From: a virus
Reading direction: 5' to 3' (one strand)
Virus record (IMG/VR): IMGVR_UViG_3300008110_000057
Span: 1 to 59,461 of that record
DNA length: 59,461 nt
The notes beneath the pieces were generated by a model. The model made no database searches and was not told the origin of the DNA. It saw nothing but the letters and a program-made list of their open reading frames with translations. The position numbers were made by a program, and so were the translations under genes. This document shows positions 42,394 through 49,805 of this stretch, piece by piece (positions within the stretch are counted from its first letter, which is position 1; the number at the start of each line of letters is the position of its first letter).

Positions 42394-44342
42394 AACTAAA
42401 AGGATTTCCAGAAGTTCGTTATGTAACTCTAGAAGATGATACTGTAAGACAAGAATTACTTACAAAACAGTTCCAACAATATAATATCACTCCAATTCCA
42501 ATCAAATCCAAAAGATTTGCAGAGGAAAATGATATTATCACAGGAAAGTATGTAGAATCATTATCAGATCCCACAAAAGGATGCACTGTCTCACATCTCA
42601 AAGCATTTAAAGACTGGTATTACAACACTACAGAAGAATATGGTTTCTTCTGTGAAGATGATTTATCATTAGAAACTGTAGAACACTGGAATTTTACTTG
42701 GGAGGAGTTTGTTCACAATCTCCCAAAGGACTGGGATGCAGTTCAACTTCTTGCAATTCGCGGTGATTTTAAGAAGGTTTGTTTAAGAGAAAGATATTGG
42801 GATGATTGGGCTATTACTGCATATATTCTCAAAAGAGAGTATGTAAAACAAATCATAGACCATTGTTGCATAGGAGAAACTTATCATTTAGAAGTTAAGA
42901 ACTCTGAAATTATGCCGATTGGTGAGAGTTTATTCTTCACAAATTTTGGAAAAGTTTATACTTGTCCTTTGTTTGTAGAGAATACAAGAATAAATTCTAC
43001 AAATCTTAACGATACTGAATTAGAAAACGGACAAAAACCAAATCATCATTTTGCATCAGAATATATCTCAAACTGGTGGAAAGAAAATCAAGCAGACATC
43101 CAAACACTTATGAACATCCCCAATGATCCCGTAGTTGCATATGCACTCGATACCGAAAATGCTCAACGAAACTATGAATTAGCACAATGGTATCACAAAC
43201 AACAGCAAACAGCATCTGCAATTACTTATTATCTTCGTGCAGCAGATCGTACTGACGACTTATTACTTGCATATGAATGTTTGCTTCATATGGCTTCTTG
43301 CTTTAATACACAAAAGAATCGTAACTATACTGTAAAAGGTTTATATCAACACGCAATTAATCTTTTACCAAAAAGACCCGAAGCATATTTTCTTTATGCA
43401 AGATTTGATGAATGGAATAAGATGTATGTTGATGGTTATACCACAGCAAATCTTGGATTAACCTTCTGTGATTTTGATATCGAACCACTCTCGACGGTGG
43501 ATTATCCTGGAAAATATGGATTGATCTTTGAGAAAGCAGTATGTTCTTATTGGTGGGGTAAATCAAAAGAATGTAGAGAACTCTTTTTAGACCTGAAGAA
43601 TAATTATGAGTTAGATGAAACTCATTATATTTCTGTTGGTGATAACCTAATGCGTCTTGGATGTTGGGTAGAAGAAAGTATTAAATACGAAAAGAGTAGA
43701 TATAACCGATTTAAGTTTAAGTTTCCTGGACTGGAGAATATTGAAAAAAGTAATGGACAGTCACTTCAAGATATGTTTATTCTTTCGATTCTCAATGGAA
43801 AGAAAAATGGAACTTACTTGGAGATTGGAGCACAAGAACCAATCTTCCAAAATAATACTGCAATCTTAGAACAAAACTATAATTGGAAAGGAGTATCTGT
43901 TGAAATTCGTAAAGATCTTTGTAAGATGTTTGCACAACAAAGAAAAAACACAATCTTATGTAAAGATGCCACAACGATTGATTATGAAAAATTACTAAAT
44001 GAACATTATGATACTACAGAGATTGATTATTTGCAATTAGATTGTGAGCCATCTAAAACTACATTTGAAATCTTGTTGGATATTCCTTTTCATAAGTATA
44101 AGTTTGCTGTGATTACTTATGAACACGATCATTATGTGGATATGACTGGAACTTATCGGACTAAATCCAGAAACTATTTAAAGATGATGGGTTATGAGTT
44201 AGTTGTCGCAAATGTTTCTCAAAATGAAAATTCACCTTTTGAAGATTGGTGGGTGCATCCAGATTTGGTAGATAAAGAAACGATAGAAAAATTTAAAAAT
44301 ATTGCAGATGTTACTGATATAAGAACTTATTTTTACTCATAG
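42390..44342 (+). CDS. GT25-TPR-FkbM methyltransferase fusion
   Basis: The 650-aa protein starts with a family-25-like glycosyltransferase (YVTLEDDTVRQELLTKQF, KGCTVSHLKAFKDW, FFCEDDLSL). Residues about 220-460 are TPR-like helical repeats. From about 465 a FkbM-type methyltransferase domain follows (GTYLEIGAQEPIFQNNTAIL, WKGVSVEIRKDLC, IDYLQLDCEPSK, FAVITYEHDHY). It is the second glycosyltransferase-methyltransferase fusion here, after the one at 23024. A strong terminator follows, closing the late region. Confidence 0.8.
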   Translation: MKLKGFPEVRYVTLEDDTVRQELLTKQFQQYNITPIPIKSKRFAEENDIITGKYVESLSDPTKGCTVSHLKAFKDWYYNTTEEYGFFCEDDLSLETVEHWNFTWEEFVHNLPKDWDAVQLLAIRGDFKKVCLRERYWDDWAITAYILKREYVKQIIDHCCIGETYHLEVKNSEIMPIGESLFFTNFGKVYTCPLFVENTRINSTNLNDTELENGQKPNHHFASEYISNWWKENQADIQTLMNIPNDPVVAYALDTENAQRNYELAQWYHKQQQTASAITYYLRAADRTDDLLLAYECLLHMASCFNTQKNRNYTVKGLYQHAINLLPKRPEAYFLYARFDEWNKMYVDGYTTANLGLTFCDFDIEPLSTVDYPGKYGLIFEKAVCSYWWGKSKECRELFLDLKNNYELDETHYISVGDNLMRLGCWVEESIKYEKSRYNRFKFKFPGLENIEKSNGQSLQDMFILSILNGKKNGTYLEIGAQEPIFQNNTAILEQNYNWKGVSVEIRKDLCKMFAQQRKNTILCKDATTIDYEKLLNEHYDTTEIDYLQLDCEPSKTTFEILLDIPFHKYKFAVITYEHDHYVDMTGTYRTKSRNYLKMMGYELVVANVSQNENSPFEDWWVHPDLVDKETIEKFKNIADVTDIRTYFYS

Positions 44343-44347
44343 GACAC

Positions 44348-44368
44348 TTTAAAAACTGTCCACTGACC
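44348..44368 (+). promoter_or_regulatory. class A conserved 21-nt box, copy 1
   Basis: The 21-nt box (core AAAAACTGTCCACTGACC) is identical at 46247-46267. In both places it ends exactly 24 nt before a TATAGT hexamer. Confidence 0.65.
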
Positions 44369-44395
44369 TCCCAAAACCGACTTGGGAGGTTTTAT
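44366..44395 (+). terminator. terminator closing the late region
   Basis: ACCTCCCAA pairs with TTGGGAGGT over 9 bp around a 7-nt loop (44366-44390), followed by TTTA. It overlaps the class A box and the next -10 element. Confidence 0.8.
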
Positions 44396-44398
44396 AGT
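44393..44398 (+). promoter_or_regulatory. sigma70-like -10 element TATAGT
   Basis: TATAGT lies 23 nt before the ATG at 44422, the spacing shared by all six early-type promoters here. There is no good -35 hexamer. Confidence 0.6.
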
Positions 44399-44421
44399 AG
44401 GTGAAGACACACAAAGACCCT

Positions 44422-44526
44422 ATGCGGTTTTCCAACCTAGACCGATTGATTTTTATTGGTAGTTTTATGGTGCTGATGAACTGGGGAGTTCGTCTCACTA
44501 ATGTTACTTTGAATGCACTGTTCTGA
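44422..44526 (+). CDS. small membrane protein
   Basis: The 34-aa product (MRFSNLDRLIFIGSFMVLMN...) has one hydrophobic helix. A GTG at 44401 would lie upstream of the predicted transcript start, so ATG 44422 is preferred. The stop overlaps the next ATG (TGATG), which suggests coupled translation with the zincin gene. Confidence 0.55.
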   Translation: MRFSNLDRLIFIGSFMVLMNWGVRLTNVTLNALF

Positions 44527-44963
44527 TGCTTACATTATACACCAGTGGATACAATTATAGCAAGCGTCGTTGTAGTCGCATCGTAGATTGGTTTATTACC
44601 AAACACTTTCCTAGGCATAAACTAGAGATTTCTGTAAACCATCGTGGTTTAAGTCGTGAGAGTGTTTATGGTTGGGTATGGGTTTCTGATTGTGACTATA
44701 GACCTCGTGCATTTGAAATTGAAATGCACAATCAGATGACACCAGAGCACTACACCAAGACGCTTCTACACGAACTCTGGCACGTCTATCAACACGTTAA
44801 GGGTGCTCTTAAGGATAAGCACGGTAAACGTCTCTGGAGGGGCATAGACTACACGGAGACGGACTATTCAGAGCAACCCTGGGAAATACAAGCACATCAA
44901 ATGGAAGAAGTACTCTATGAAGAATATCTAGAGTACTTGACAAACTCTCAAAACTCACTATAA
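44526..44963 (+). CDS. SprT-like zinc metallopeptidase
   Basis: The 145-aa protein has HELWHVYQH (His82, Glu83, His86) and a downstream PWEIQAHQ with Glu120 as a likely third ligand, the layout of SprT-like zincins. SprT/SPRTN proteins cut proteins bound to DNA. The substrate here is unknown; early expression fits host takeover. The promoter of the next gene lies within its 3' end. Confidence 0.75.
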   Translation: MLTLYTSGYNYSKRRCSRIVDWFITKHFPRHKLEISVNHRGLSRESVYGWVWVSDCDYRPRAFEIEMHNQMTPEHYTKTLLHELWHVYQHVKGALKDKHGKRLWRGIDYTETDYSEQPWEIQAHQMEEVLYEEYLEYLTNSQNSL

Positions 44964-44964
44964 T
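44937..44964 (+). promoter_or_regulatory. consensus sigma70 promoter TTGACA-N16-TATAAT
   Basis: TTGACA (44937-44942) and TATAAT (44959-44964) are perfect hexamers at 16 nt. The ATG at 44989 begins 24 nt after the -10 element. Host RNA polymerase should read it early. Confidence 0.85.
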
Positions 44965-44988
44965 ACCTTTGTTGAGGTTAAACAAACT

Positions 44989-45201
44989 ATGATCTCTATG
45001 AAAGCTCAGAAACCTGAATTTATCTGTGTATCTCCAAAGACTTCTGTAGCAAAAGAAGTTTTTGAGACTTATATGCACAAACTTCATTCGTGTAAAGTTA
45101 AAGAACGTAAGAATGGTCTTGTAAGGTTGGAAAGTATCTCTGGAATGTTCTTCTTCTGGATGAATGAAAGTGATGATCTGAATTGGAACATTATCAAATG
45201 A
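44989..45201 (+). CDS. small hypothetical protein
   Basis: The 70-aa protein begins MISMKAQKPEFICVSPKTSV; the second ATG at 44998 is also possible. A beta-strand-rich end (GLVRLESISGMFFFWMNE) follows. It is the first gene behind the consensus promoter and overlaps the next by 4 nt. Not recognised. Confidence 0.65.
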   Translation: MISMKAQKPEFICVSPKTSVAKEVFETYMHKLHSCKVKERKNGLVRLESISGMFFFWMNESDDLNWNIIK

Positions 45202-45389
45202 ACAAACTGATTGCTCTTCTACTTCTATTTCCTACCTCTGCATCAGCACAAGAAGTCTATTCAATTAATGTAAATCGTCTATGTGCAGAAGTTGTAGGTA
45301 TTCCTTATGCTTCTGATAATTTTTCTGATGAAGATTGGCAACAATTTAAATCTTGTGTGAATTTTGTAAAAGATTTCCGAGTTAAATAG
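45198..45389 (+). CDS. small secreted or periplasmic protein
   Basis: The 63-aa product starts at ATG 45198 in an ATGA overlap. MNKLIALLLLFPTSASAQEV is a typical signal peptide with cleavage after ASA. The mature part (about 45 residues) has two cysteines (LCAEV and SCVNF) that may pair. Periplasmic action is likely; function unknown. Confidence 0.7.
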   Translation: MNKLIALLLLFPTSASAQEVYSINVNRLCAEVVGIPYASDNFSDEDWQQFKSCVNFVKDFRVK

Positions 45390-45409
45390 TAATAGAATAG
45401 GAGAACGCT

Positions 45410-45580
45410 ATGGTTGTTTTACTTTCAACAGCCATCATTTCTTGCCAACAAGCACTTGGTATTATTCACCGACTTACAAAAGTCGTTGGATTAACTGAAA
45501 CTCAAAAGAGTGAGATAGTTGCAGAGGTTCGTAAAACTATTCCTTTCTGTCCAGTAGTCATTAAGAAAGATGCAAAGTGA
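45410..45580 (+). CDS. small hypothetical protein
   Basis: The 56-aa product (MVVLLSTAIISCQQALGIIH..., ending FCPVVIKKDAK) follows a TAGGAGA ribosome site. The hydrophobic start could be a signal or membrane segment. It overlaps the next ORF by 11 nt. Not recognised. Confidence 0.6.
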   Translation: MVVLLSTAIISCQQALGIIHRLTKVVGLTETQKSEIVAEVRKTIPFCPVVIKKDAK

Positions 45581-45743
45581 AACTTATGAAGACAAATGGA
45601 ACAGAGGACTTACTCTGTTTGAGGAAAGTGTTCTAAAACCTGATGTTGAATTGAGACAGTGTGCTCATAATCAACAGTGCTATAATGAACTTATGGAGGT
45701 TCGTCAGCAAGTTTTAGAACACTTAAAGACATTAAGAAAATGA
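45570..45743 (+). CDS. small helical protein
   Basis: The 57-aa product begins MQSETYEDKWNRGLTLFEES and ends in a basic amphipathic helix (MEVRQQVLEHLKTLRK) with two cysteines in between. It overlaps neighbours on both sides (11 and 4 nt). Not recognised. Confidence 0.6.
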   Translation: MQSETYEDKWNRGLTLFEESVLKPDVELRQCAHNQQCYNELMEVRQQVLEHLKTLRK

Positions 45744-45985
45744 ATCCTTATTATATTTGGTTTGTCATCTTCTTTTGTATTGGATACTTAATCGTAACAG
45801 ATAGTTCCATAGCGAGGTTATTCATCTTGCTTACCAAACTTGCAGAAGTAGAATACCGCAAATTTAAATGGTGGATGGTTCATAACCCGATGAATCCGAT
45901 TGTGAAGTATTTGATGTGGAGAAGATCTTTACAATTGGCAAAAGAACTTCAAGAAGAACTTGCCAAAAAGCAAGAAAACATCTAA
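45740..45985 (+). CDS. small membrane protein
   Basis: The 81-aa protein has a hydrophobic segment at about residues 4-20 (YYIWFVIFFCIGYLIV), followed by an amphipathic stretch SIARLFILLTKLAEVE and a basic helical tail rich in Lys/Glu. It is probably anchored in the cytoplasmic membrane with the tail inside. Function unknown. Confidence 0.65.
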   Translation: MNPYYIWFVIFFCIGYLIVTDSSIARLFILLTKLAEVEYRKFKWWMVHNPMNPIVKYLMWRRSLQLAKELQEELAKKQENI

Positions 45986-45991
45986 TATAGT
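45986..45991 (+). promoter_or_regulatory. sigma70-like -10 element TATAGT
   Basis: TATAGT follows the stop of the membrane protein gene and lies 22 nt before ATG 46014. A -35 hexamer is not obvious; the constant spacing is the main support. Confidence 0.45.
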
Positions 45992-46013
45992 ATGTGTAGT
46001 TGAGGATTTTACT

Positions 46014-46241
46014 ATGTCCCGTACTTACAGAAAGACTGAAGGAATGCACAGTGGTGCATTAAGGTTTCCACATACCTTCAGTGAGATTAAAAAGTTGGAT
46101 GGACTACTGCACGAAGAAGACTTGGAGGGTCTTCCATTTTCAGGACTAAATCACATTAAGGCAAGGGAACACAATTTGCCTACAAGTTGGGACGATAAAG
46201 TTGTAAGTGCATATTATCAGGAAGATTACAAAGCATCGTAA
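46014..46241 (+). CDS. small hypothetical protein
   Basis: The 75-aa product starts at ATG 46014 (an earlier in-frame ATG lies upstream of the predicted promoter). It is charged (MSRTYRKTEGMHSGALRF, then EIKKLDGLLHEEDLEG) and probably soluble. Not recognised. Confidence 0.6.
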   Translation: MSRTYRKTEGMHSGALRFPHTFSEIKKLDGLLHEEDLEGLPFSGLNHIKAREHNLPTSWDDKVVSAYYQEDYKAS

Positions 46242-46246
46242 TCCAA

Positions 46247-46267
46247 TTTAAAAACTGTCCACTGACC
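46247..46267 (+). promoter_or_regulatory. class A conserved 21-nt box, copy 2
   Basis: Identical to 44348-44368 and again 24 nt before TATAGT. Confidence 0.65.
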
Positions 46268-46291
46268 CTTGACTTTTGCAGTTGAGGGTCT
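46264..46291 (+). terminator. terminator overlapping a promoter
   Basis: GACCCTTGAC (46264-46273) pairs with GTTGAGGGTC (46281-46290) over 10 bp with two G-U pairs. The -35 hexamer of the next promoter is in its 5' arm. Confidence 0.65.
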
Positions 46292-46297
46292 TATAGT
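46269..46297 (+). promoter_or_regulatory. sigma70 promoter TTGACT-N17-TATAGT
   Basis: TTGACT (46269-46274) and TATAGT (46292-46297) at 17 nt are close to consensus. ATG 46321 begins 23 nt after the -10 element. Confidence 0.75.
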
Positions 46298-46320
46298 ATC
46301 TGTATTGAAACACTTTCATA

Positions 46321-46734
46321 ATGACTTACAACGCAGAAGTTCAATTCAAGTTTGATGGAACATTCACCCCTTCTTATAATTCATCGTTTCCTGATGATGA
46401 CTTTATTCCAGAAGAGCATTACCTGATTACTGCACCTGCTGGTGATTTGAACTGCAAACAGTATTTCAAACTGTTTGAGAAGTTTATGCTGTGTGTGGGT
46501 ATGACACCCGCAAGTATTCGTAGTGGTGCTATGTCTTTGGTTTTTAATGATATGGTGCTTGAAGAAGAGCAGCGTAAGATTTGTAAGGAATACGAACTGA
46601 CGATGGATGAAGACCTTGAAGAAAAGTTCAAGGAATGGAAAGTGCGTGATGAAGAGATTGCACGACTGCGGAAAGGTCCAATGGGAACTGTACTGACTGA
46701 AGAAGAACTCACTAATCTTGAGGAAGGGAATTGA
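46321..46734 (+). CDS. conserved phage protein
   Basis: The 137-aa product contains YNAEVQFKFDGTFTPSY, a middle helical region with FMLCVGMTPASIRSGAM and an acidic C-terminal helix. This order occurs in cyanophage hypothetical proteins next to early genes. It heads the operon that runs to 48294 with overlaps at nearly every junction. Function unknown. Confidence 0.65.
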   Translation: MTYNAEVQFKFDGTFTPSYNSSFPDDDFIPEEHYLITAPAGDLNCKQYFKLFEKFMLCVGMTPASIRSGAMSLVFNDMVLEEEQRKICKEYELTMDEDLEEKFKEWKVRDEEIARLRKGPMGTVLTEEELTNLEEGN

Positions 46735-46976
46735 AACTTATTCAATTTGGTGTAAGAGAAGACTATGGAAAGGAATATTGTCTTGCACTTCTTAAGATGA
46801 AACATTATTCACTTCTTCAGGTAGAAGTTGATATTGGTGAATATGGTGATTGGTTTGAATTGCCTTATCTACAAATCAATATGGGATATGGTAGATTGTT
46901 TTCATTTCTATTCTCTATTGGTAGGTTTGGTTTTACTTTTGATATTATTGGTAGAAACTGGAGAGATGAAGAATGA
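46731..46976 (+). CDS. small protein with TTG start
   Basis: The 81-aa product is read from TTG within a TTGA overlap. The sequence MKLIQFGVREDYGKEYCLAL, then hydrophobic YLQINMGYGRLFSFLFSIG, is likely real and may associate with membrane. TTG as a start is supported by the 4-nt overlap used throughout the operon. Function unknown. Confidence 0.6.
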   Translation: MKLIQFGVREDYGKEYCLALLKMKHYSLLQVEVDIGEYGDWFELPYLQINMGYGRLFSFLFSIGRFGFTFDIIGRNWRDEE

Positions 46977-47392
46977 CTGAACCACTTAACGCAAAAGTAT
47001 CTGAACAAGATTTTAATAAGATCGTGAATCTTATGAATAACCAAGAACCTTATCCCGATGCTATGTTTGAGGAAGCAGAACGTCGTGAAGCAGCAAACAG
47101 AGAACTTGCAAAAGAAGAATGGAAACGCAAAGAACGTAGTGATACTGTATTAGCACGATATAATGCTTTCTACAATGAAGAGTGTTCTGGTATGCCTCAC
47201 GGTACACCAATCACACCAGAACATATGCAGGCAATCACACTTGAATGTATGGTTGAATCTCTCATTTGTGAAAATCTAAATGTGGAGTATAATGTGATTG
47301 CGATTAATGACATCAACGATTTGATTGCACGATTGTATCAACAGAGTGATGAGTATCTTGAACGAGTGAAAAAGAATAATGAAACTCTGTAA
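46973..47392 (+). CDS. hypothetical protein
   Basis: The 139-aa product is helical and acidic-basic mixed (FEEAERREAANRELAKEEWK). The C-terminal half (QAITLECMVESLICENLNVE) is better ordered. Overlaps of 4 and 14 nt tie it to its neighbours. Not recognised. Confidence 0.6.
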   Translation: MTEPLNAKVSEQDFNKIVNLMNNQEPYPDAMFEEAERREAANRELAKEEWKRKERSDTVLARYNAFYNEECSGMPHGTPITPEHMQAITLECMVESLICENLNVEYNVIAINDINDLIARLYQQSDEYLERVKKNNETL

Positions 47393-47594
47393 AGATTGCA
47401 AGTATTATCGTAAGGATTGGTTCTCTCATCTATTTGGAATGGGACACCGACACGATACTTGTGTATCACCAAATACTTCTCATAACCTTGTGACTGGTAA
47501 TGAGAGCAGGTTCTGTGATATGCTCCGTGCTAAATGTTGGGAATCACTTGATTACTCTTGTGGACCTGATGGTAAGTTCTGGGAGGCAAAATGA
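47379..47594 (+). CDS. cysteine-rich zinc-binding-like protein
   Basis: The 71-aa product starts MKLCKDCKYYRKDW with CxxC, then HDTC, FCDMLRAKC and a CGPDGKFW end. The cysteine-histidine order matches small phage zinc-ribbon-like proteins. Zinc binding is likely; the partner is unknown. Confidence 0.65.
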   Translation: MKLCKDCKYYRKDWFSHLFGMGHRHDTCVSPNTSHNLVTGNESRFCDMLRAKCWESLDYSCGPDGKFWEAK

Positions 47595-47776
47595 GTAGAT
47601 TTACTGAAAATCCAGACGAAATCGTGCTGGAAGAGGTGAAGTTATTTCATCTGGAAAGTATGAATGAACGAGCACTGTGGATTGGTGTTTATGGACAAGA
47701 TGGTAAAATTTATCATTTGAATATTTCTGCTGATGGTGATAAACTGAGATACTACTGGAGTGATGAAACGCCGTGA
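47591..47776 (+). CDS. small hypothetical protein
   Basis: The 61-aa product (MSRFTENPDEIVLEEVKLFH...) is a beta-hairpin-rich small protein (ALWIGVYGQDGKIYHLNIS). ATGA and GTGA overlaps join it to both neighbours. Not recognised. Confidence 0.6.
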   Translation: MSRFTENPDEIVLEEVKLFHLESMNERALWIGVYGQDGKIYHLNISADGDKLRYYWSDETP

Positions 47777-48114
47777 GGTTTGAAGAACCAACAAGATGGG
47801 AACTATTCTTAGATGGATGGAATACAATTCTTTCCGCCATTGATTTTAGATTAGATTATACCGATAACATTGATAGGTGTGCATTCTTCGAAGAGATCAG
47901 CTTAGGATGGTATCAAATGTACATCTATCCTTATGATGATTGGTATGTGCCTATTATCAGCAAAGAGCGTAGGTTACGATTAGCACAAGAGCCAGAGAAA
48001 ATCTATCTATCAGCAGAAGCATTTGATCATTTAGTAGAAAGACTCAACAATCCACCACCACCAACACCAGAGTTTATCGCATTGATGAATCGTAAAGCAC
48101 CTTGGGATGAATAA
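47773..48114 (+). CDS. protein with DUF1778-like C-terminus, GTG start
   Basis: The 113-aa product is read from GTG in a GTGA overlap. The C-terminal 40 residues (IYLSAEAFDHLVERLNNPPP, then NRKAPWDE) resemble the end of DUF1778/TacA-type antitoxins, but the DNA-binding N-terminus of that family is absent. A distinct N-terminus with many Trp/Tyr replaces it. No toxin gene is seen next to it, so the role is open. Confidence 0.5.
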   Translation: MRFEEPTRWELFLDGWNTILSAIDFRLDYTDNIDRCAFFEEISLGWYQMYIYPYDDWYVPIISKERRLRLAQEPEKIYLSAEAFDHLVERLNNPPPPTPEFIALMNRKAPWDE

Positions 48115-48123
48115 ACTACTGAA

Positions 48124-48294
48124 ATGATTGACCACTACGAAATCCGATACACTTACAAACGAGCAGACATAAACGAAAAGTATCGCACACAAAAACACGA
48201 TACGATGAGAATGGCACTTGCTGCTGCTCATTTTCTTGATGCCAAAGGAGATTATGAAATCCTTCACATCATTCCTGTTGAAAAAAACACTTGA
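48124..48294 (+). CDS. small hypothetical protein
   Basis: The 56-aa product (MIDHYEIRYTYKRADINEKY...) has a strand-helix-strand outline (MALAAAHFLDAKGDYEILH). It ends the operon; the conserved class B box begins inside its last codons. Not recognised. Confidence 0.6.
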   Translation: MIDHYEIRYTYKRADINEKYRTQKHDTMRMALAAAHFLDAKGDYEILHIIPVEKNT

Positions 48295-48307
48295 AGAACT
48301 GGCACAG
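48287..48307 (+). promoter_or_regulatory. class B conserved 21-nt box, copy 1
   Basis: The 21-nt box with core ACTTGAAGAACTGGCACAG is identical at 50340-50360. Both end 28 nt before TATAAT. Confidence 0.65.
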
Positions 48308-48331
48308 GGCATCTCCACAGGTGCCCTTTTT
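48307..48331 (+). terminator. Rho-independent terminator
   Basis: GGGCATCT pairs with AGGTGCCC (one G-U pair) around loop CCAC, then TTTTT. Confidence 0.85.
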
Positions 48332-48335
48332 GCCT

Positions 48336-48341
48336 TATAAT
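48336..48341 (+). promoter_or_regulatory. sigma70 -10 element TATAAT
   Basis: A perfect -10 hexamer directly after the terminator, 22 nt before ATG 48364. Confidence 0.65.
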
Positions 48342-48363
48342 GACTTCATAAGCAACCAAACCG

Positions 48364-48624
48364 ATGGACTACGAAACTGAAATCATAGATGGGCACAAAG
48401 CAGTTGTCCGTCATTTCTTCAAACCACACGAAATCCAAGTTGGTTCTCGTTGGGCACGGGCAGATGGTTCCAAAGGTTATGTGACCGTTGAGGGTTTCAA
48501 TTCTTTTGGAGAAACAGACCCTTGGTATGAAGTTGTGTATTCTTGGGAAGAAAATGGTGTGAAGAAAATCTGGCAAAAAGAAAATTTTATTTTTCAGTGT
48601 CGTTATTGTTTGATTGTAGAATGA
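48364..48624 (+). CDS. hypothetical protein
   Basis: The 86-aa product begins MDYETEIIDGHKAVVRHFFK and contains GSRWARADGSKGYVTVEGFN, a small beta-barrel-like pattern seen in other phage proteins. It is the first gene of the unit 48364-50332. Function unknown. Confidence 0.6.
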   Translation: MDYETEIIDGHKAVVRHFFKPHEIQVGSRWARADGSKGYVTVEGFNSFGETDPWYEVVYSWEENGVKKIWQKENFIFQCRYCLIVE

Positions 48625-48797
48625 ACTACCTCTGCCTTGTTGATGGTGTAGTAGAATACGGCAGCACAGACCTCAACGACTTCAACCATTATCGTATGGT
48701 GTATTACGAAGACCACAAAGATGCTGAAAATGTAGAGTATCTTGTGCTGACTGATGAGGCATACAACGAAATGTTCCCTTGTGAGGATGAAGAATGA
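48621..48797 (+). CDS. small hypothetical protein
   Basis: The 58-aa product starts at ATG 48621 in an ATGA overlap. MNYLCLVDGVVEYGSTDLND and the acidic end are characteristic of small cytosolic phage proteins. Not recognised. Confidence 0.6.
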   Translation: MNYLCLVDGVVEYGSTDLNDFNHYRMVYYEDHKDAENVEYLVLTDEAYNEMFPCEDEE

Positions 48798-48940
48798 AAA
48801 GTTTTTTTGAGGAATATGTTGCCATTCCACTTGGCATTCTGTTGTTGATTTTTATTGCTCCAACTGCGGTGCTTGGTGGATTGAAACTTGCCGCAACCTT
48901 AGTTGATATGACTCCTGCTTGTGAGGTGAAGAATGACTAA
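48794..48940 (+). CDS. small membrane protein
   Basis: The 48-aa product MKSFFEEYVAIPLGILLLIF with a hydrophobic segment at about residues 9-30 has one membrane helix. Overlaps of 4 and 8 nt with neighbours. Function unknown. Confidence 0.6.
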   Translation: MKSFFEEYVAIPLGILLLIFIAPTAVLGGLKLAATLVDMTPACEVKND

Positions 48941-49190
48941 AATCCAACTCAAAGCAATCACAGTTACTTACACCCGAACTCTCATAGTTGCTCCCACAAC
49001 TGAAATGTTTGAGGACTGGGAGGATTATCCAGACCAAGAAGGATTTGAGAGTTTAGTGCTTGGACAATTGTTTGATAAAATCCATTATGAGATGGGAGGG
49101 CCCGCAAACCCTATGCCTTACACTAATGTAGAACAGTTTGAAACCGTTGAGATTGATTGGGAGGGTGATGAAGAGGAGGATGAAGAATGA
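48933..49190 (+). CDS. hypothetical acidic protein
   Basis: The 85-aa product has a beta-strand start (IQLKAITVTYTRTLIVAPT) and an acidic tail (GDEEEDEE). Not recognised. Confidence 0.6.
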   Translation: MTKIQLKAITVTYTRTLIVAPTTEMFEDWEDYPDQEGFESLVLGQLFDKIHYEMGGPANPMPYTNVEQFETVEIDWEGDEEEDEE

Positions 49191-49357
49191 CTGACTACCA
49201 CTTCAAATATTCTGGTGAAGTTATAATTGCTGCTGATACTTATGAGGAAGCAGAAAAACTACTAAAAAATATGATGTGGGATGTTCGTGGTGTTTATAAT
49301 TACCATATGGTTCACTCCACTGTAAGTGTGCTTGCTAATGATGAGGATGAAGAATGA
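49187..49357 (+). CDS. small hypothetical protein
   Basis: The 56-aa product MTDYHFKYSGEVIIAADTYE... resembles phage proteins of the type with an 'EEAEKLL' helix after a strand pair. It ends in the acidic DEDEE shared with the genes on its left. Overlaps by 4 nt on both sides. Confidence 0.6.
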   Translation: MTDYHFKYSGEVIIAADTYEEAEKLLKNMMWDVRGVYNYHMVHSTVSVLANDEDEE

Positions 49358-49554
49358 AAGTTTATGATTACCGAATTGTAGAAGACCTCAATTTGAAAAC
49401 TTTGAAACCTCATTTTCTAATTCAATATTATCATCTTACTGAAAAAAAGTATCATCTCTACTCAAATGATACATTTCAAACACTTCAAGAAGCACAAGAA
49501 GCAATACGACTAATTAGGAAATACAAAGAACCTTTCTATCATTATGTGGAGTGA
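49354..49554 (+). CDS. small hypothetical protein
   Basis: The 66-aa product (MKVYDYRIVEDLNLKTLKPH, then QEAQEAIRLIRKYKEP) is strand-rich then helical. Not recognised. Confidence 0.55.
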   Translation: MKVYDYRIVEDLNLKTLKPHFLIQYYHLTEKKYHLYSNDTFQTLQEAQEAIRLIRKYKEPFYHYVE

Positions 49555-49557
49555 GAA

Positions 49558-49740
49558 ATGACTAAACAAGAACTCAAAGAACTTCTCACACCAGAGTTTC
49601 TTTCTACACTTCATAGTGCTGTGGAGTGTTGTAATTGGAAGGTTGATATGATAGAAACGATGGAGTTTTGTAATTGGTGCTACAGGTTAGCAGGACAACC
49701 AGAACCATATTATGATGTGGATTTTGAGATGGAGGACTAG
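49558..49740 (+). CDS. small hypothetical protein
   Basis: The 60-aa product (MTKQELKELLTPEFLSTLHS) has a cysteine-containing middle (ECCNWKVDM and FCNWCYRLAG). It is mostly helical. Not recognised. Confidence 0.55.
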   Translation: MTKQELKELLTPEFLSTLHSAVECCNWKVDMIETMEFCNWCYRLAGQPEPYYDVDFEMED

Positions 49741-49742
49741 GA

Positions 49743-49805
49743 ATGAATAACCACCCATCATACTGCTGTCCTAAATGTGGAGAACTTTTCTACTTATTTG
49801 GATAA
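49743..49805 (+). CDS. 20-residue cysteine peptide ORF
   Basis: MNNHPSYCCPKCGELFYLFG contains a CPKCG knuckle like half a zinc ribbon. It may be a real micro-gene or the start of a broken longer gene whose end is the next frame. Confidence 0.35.
   Translation: MNNHPSYCCPKCGELFYLFG

Noticed and set aside
47773-48114. DUF1778-type antitoxin of a toxin-antitoxin pair
   Set aside because: Only the C-terminal part resembles it; there is no ribbon-helix-helix N-terminus and no acetyltransferase toxin next to it.
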